Positions 35,034 through 35,973 of a stretch of DNA of 35,973 bases are shown here, in pieces. The position numbers were made by a program, and so were the translations under genes. The notes beneath the pieces were generated by a model. It was given only the letters and a program-made list of their open reading frames with translations, was not told the origin of the DNA and did not search any database. This DNA is from Opitutia bacterium. Its GTDB lineage: Bacteria > Verrucomicrobiota > Verrucomicrobiia > Opitutales > UBA953. Every line of letters begins with the position of its first letter. Positions within the stretch are counted from its first letter, which is position 1. The stretch is taken from positions 1 through 35,973 of the forward strand of contig CANCHK010000019.1 of the NCBI GenBank assembly GCA_947377865.1, written 5' to 3'.

Positions 35034-35786
35034 ATGTGCCGCCTCGCCGCCCTTCTCCTGCTCCTGGCGGGCGCCATCACCTCGCCGGCCCAGTGGCAGA
35101 TTTTCGCGGAGAAACTGCCTAAGCCCGGCACCTGGGCACGCTACCAGCACGAGACGATTCGCGACGGCAAGGTCGTCTCGAAATCCGAACTCAGCCTCTC
35201 GATCCGCTCCGGCATGGACGTCGGCGGCAAGCCGCACGTCTGGTTCACCGTCGAACCGGTTGGCTGGTTAGGTTCGCGCGAACAGGCTCCGCTGCGATTG
35301 CTCCTGAGCGCGGACATGGACCGCACGCGTGCCAGCCGTCTGATCGAGAACTCGCAGGAGATCGTCTTCTCCAATCCCGTTAAAGGCTCCTACCACATGA
35401 CCCGCGAGGACATCGACTGGGTGTCGAAGTGGGCGAACCTCACCTACACCAGCGAACTCACCGCCGATATGCCTGCGCAGGAAACCATCGAAGCTGGCGG
35501 AAAGCCCTTCGCCTGCGAACGCATGAGGATGCTCGCGAGCACGGTGACCGATCCTCCCATCGTCCCGAAACAGACCATCGAATTCAAGGGCACCGTCTGG
35601 AGGTCTGACGCGACTCCCTTTGGCGTCGTGCGAGCGGAGTGGGTCGAAAAGACCACCAAGAAGGACCGCAACCGCGAGGAGACCCGCCGCCTCACCCTGA
35701 TGACCAGCGGCTGGGAAATACCGCCGGCCGAGCCGGTCGATCGCGGCAAAGACTTCTCGGTCTGGCGCCTAATCTTCGGTCGCTGA
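35034..35786 (+). CDS. Exported protein of unknown function
   Basis: A 250-residue protein with a signal peptide (MCRLAALLLLLAGAITSPAQ). The mature part is beta-rich with many charged residues (GTWARYQHETIRDGKVVSKSE, FTVEPVGWLGSREQAPL, VWRSDATPFGVVRAEWVEK). I recognise no family. The look of a single globular exported domain is shared by other secreted proteins here. It is divergent from the cimA leader across about 107 bp and is followed by tRNA-Phe on the other strand. Confidence 0.75.
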   Translation: MCRLAALLLLLAGAITSPAQWQIFAEKLPKPGTWARYQHETIRDGKVVSKSELSLSIRSGMDVGGKPHVWFTVEPVGWLGSREQAPLRLLLSADMDRTRASRLIENSQEIVFSNPVKGSYHMTREDIDWVSKWANLTYTSELTADMPAQETIEAGGKPFACERMRMLASTVTDPPIVPKQTIEFKGTVWRSDATPFGVVRAEWVEKTTKKDRNREETRRLTLMTSGWEIPPAEPVDRGKDFSVWRLIFGR

Positions 35787-35838
35787 GCCCTCAAAAGGAC
35801 CAGCCCACCCGGGTTGAATCGGATAGGCTGGCGTTAAA

Positions 35839-35914
35839 TGGTGGCCTGAGTCGGAATCGAACCAACGACACGACGCTCTTCAGGCGTCTGCTCTACCAAC
35901 TGAGCTATCAGGCC
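35839..35914 (-). tRNA. tRNA-Phe (GAA)
   Basis: Minus-strand cloverleaf with acceptor GGCCTGA/TCAGGCC, D-stem GCTC/GAGC, anticodon stem GACGC/GCGTC around loop CTGAAGA (anticodon GAA), and T-arm GTTGG TTCGATT CCGAC. The discriminator is A and CCA is encoded (35839-35841). A candidate downstream stem (CCAGCC/GGCTGG, 35800-35831) followed by TCCTTTT may be its terminator. Confidence 0.94.
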
Positions 35915-35953
35915 AATTAACTGGACGTTCAGAAGGACAAAGCCCCCCTTCCC

Positions 35954-35959
35954 TGTCAA
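35954..35959 (-). promoter_or_regulatory. Candidate -35 box (TTGACA) for tRNA-Phe
   Basis: Exact TTGACA on the minus strand, 39 nt upstream of the mature tRNA-Phe end, the same layout as tRNA-Asn (40 nt). The position 17 nt further reads CCTTCT, again not TATAAT. Confidence 0.5.
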
Positions 35960-35973
35960 TCCGACAAGGAAGG

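Overview
This is a GC-rich bacterial chromosome segment from a Gram-negative organism. It carries lipoproteins, many signal peptides, an MsbA-type lipid exporter, a heptosyltransferase-like glycosyltransferase and an AsmA-like giant protein. The gene mix (sialidase/sialate lyase cluster, true formylglycine-generating enzyme, secreted esterases, LamG-like protein, few Shine-Dalgarno sites) suggests the PVC superphylum, most likely Verrucomicrobiota (Opitutae-like). That placement is inference from gene content; no rRNA gene is present. There is no sign of phage, insertion sequence or CRISPR, so it reads as ordinary core/accessory chromosome.

Layout. 1-1.46 kb: a VWA-domain protein closed by a perfect terminator. 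1.5-6.7 kb: a plus-strand operon with overlapping ends, made of an AsmA-like protein, a FecCD-type permease and its ATPase. 6.67-8.4 kb (minus): tRNA-Asn, then a coupled run of a 39-aa basic protein, a lipoprotein and an OGG1-type DNA glycosylase. 8.6-15.35 kb (plus): a sialic-acid utilisation cluster with two NanM-like kelch mutarotases (one cytoplasmic, one exported), an MFS transporter, NanA lyase, a secreted sialidase and a secreted alpha/beta hydrolase. It ends at a two-way terminator facing enolase. 15.4-20.8 kb (minus): enolase, tRNA-Val, Nudix hydrolase, YebC, YidC and PyrE. 20.9-22 kb (plus): formylglycine-generating enzyme. 22-28.7 kb (minus): MFS transporter, FAD oxidoreductase of the phytoene-desaturase type, glycosyltransferase 9, MsbA-like ABC exporter and TerC. 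28.8 kb on: tRNA-Arg, a possible NlpC/P60-like protein, an NYN-domain RNase-like protein, a BD-FAE-like esterase, a LamG-like secreted protein, citramalate synthase, a secreted unknown and tRNA-Phe.

The most interesting feature lies in the 290-bp gap upstream of citramalate synthase (cimA). A 29-codon minus-strand ORF (34837-34926) ends in a run with six isoleucine codons among nine. It is followed by mutually exclusive inverted repeats and a 37-nt G-free stretch leading to the cimA start. Citramalate synthase opens one route to isoleucine, so this looks like an isoleucine-sensing attenuator with a leader peptide. A second theme is that many genes, including yebC, yidC, eno and cimA, lack a Shine-Dalgarno sequence and have C-rich, purine-poor leaders.
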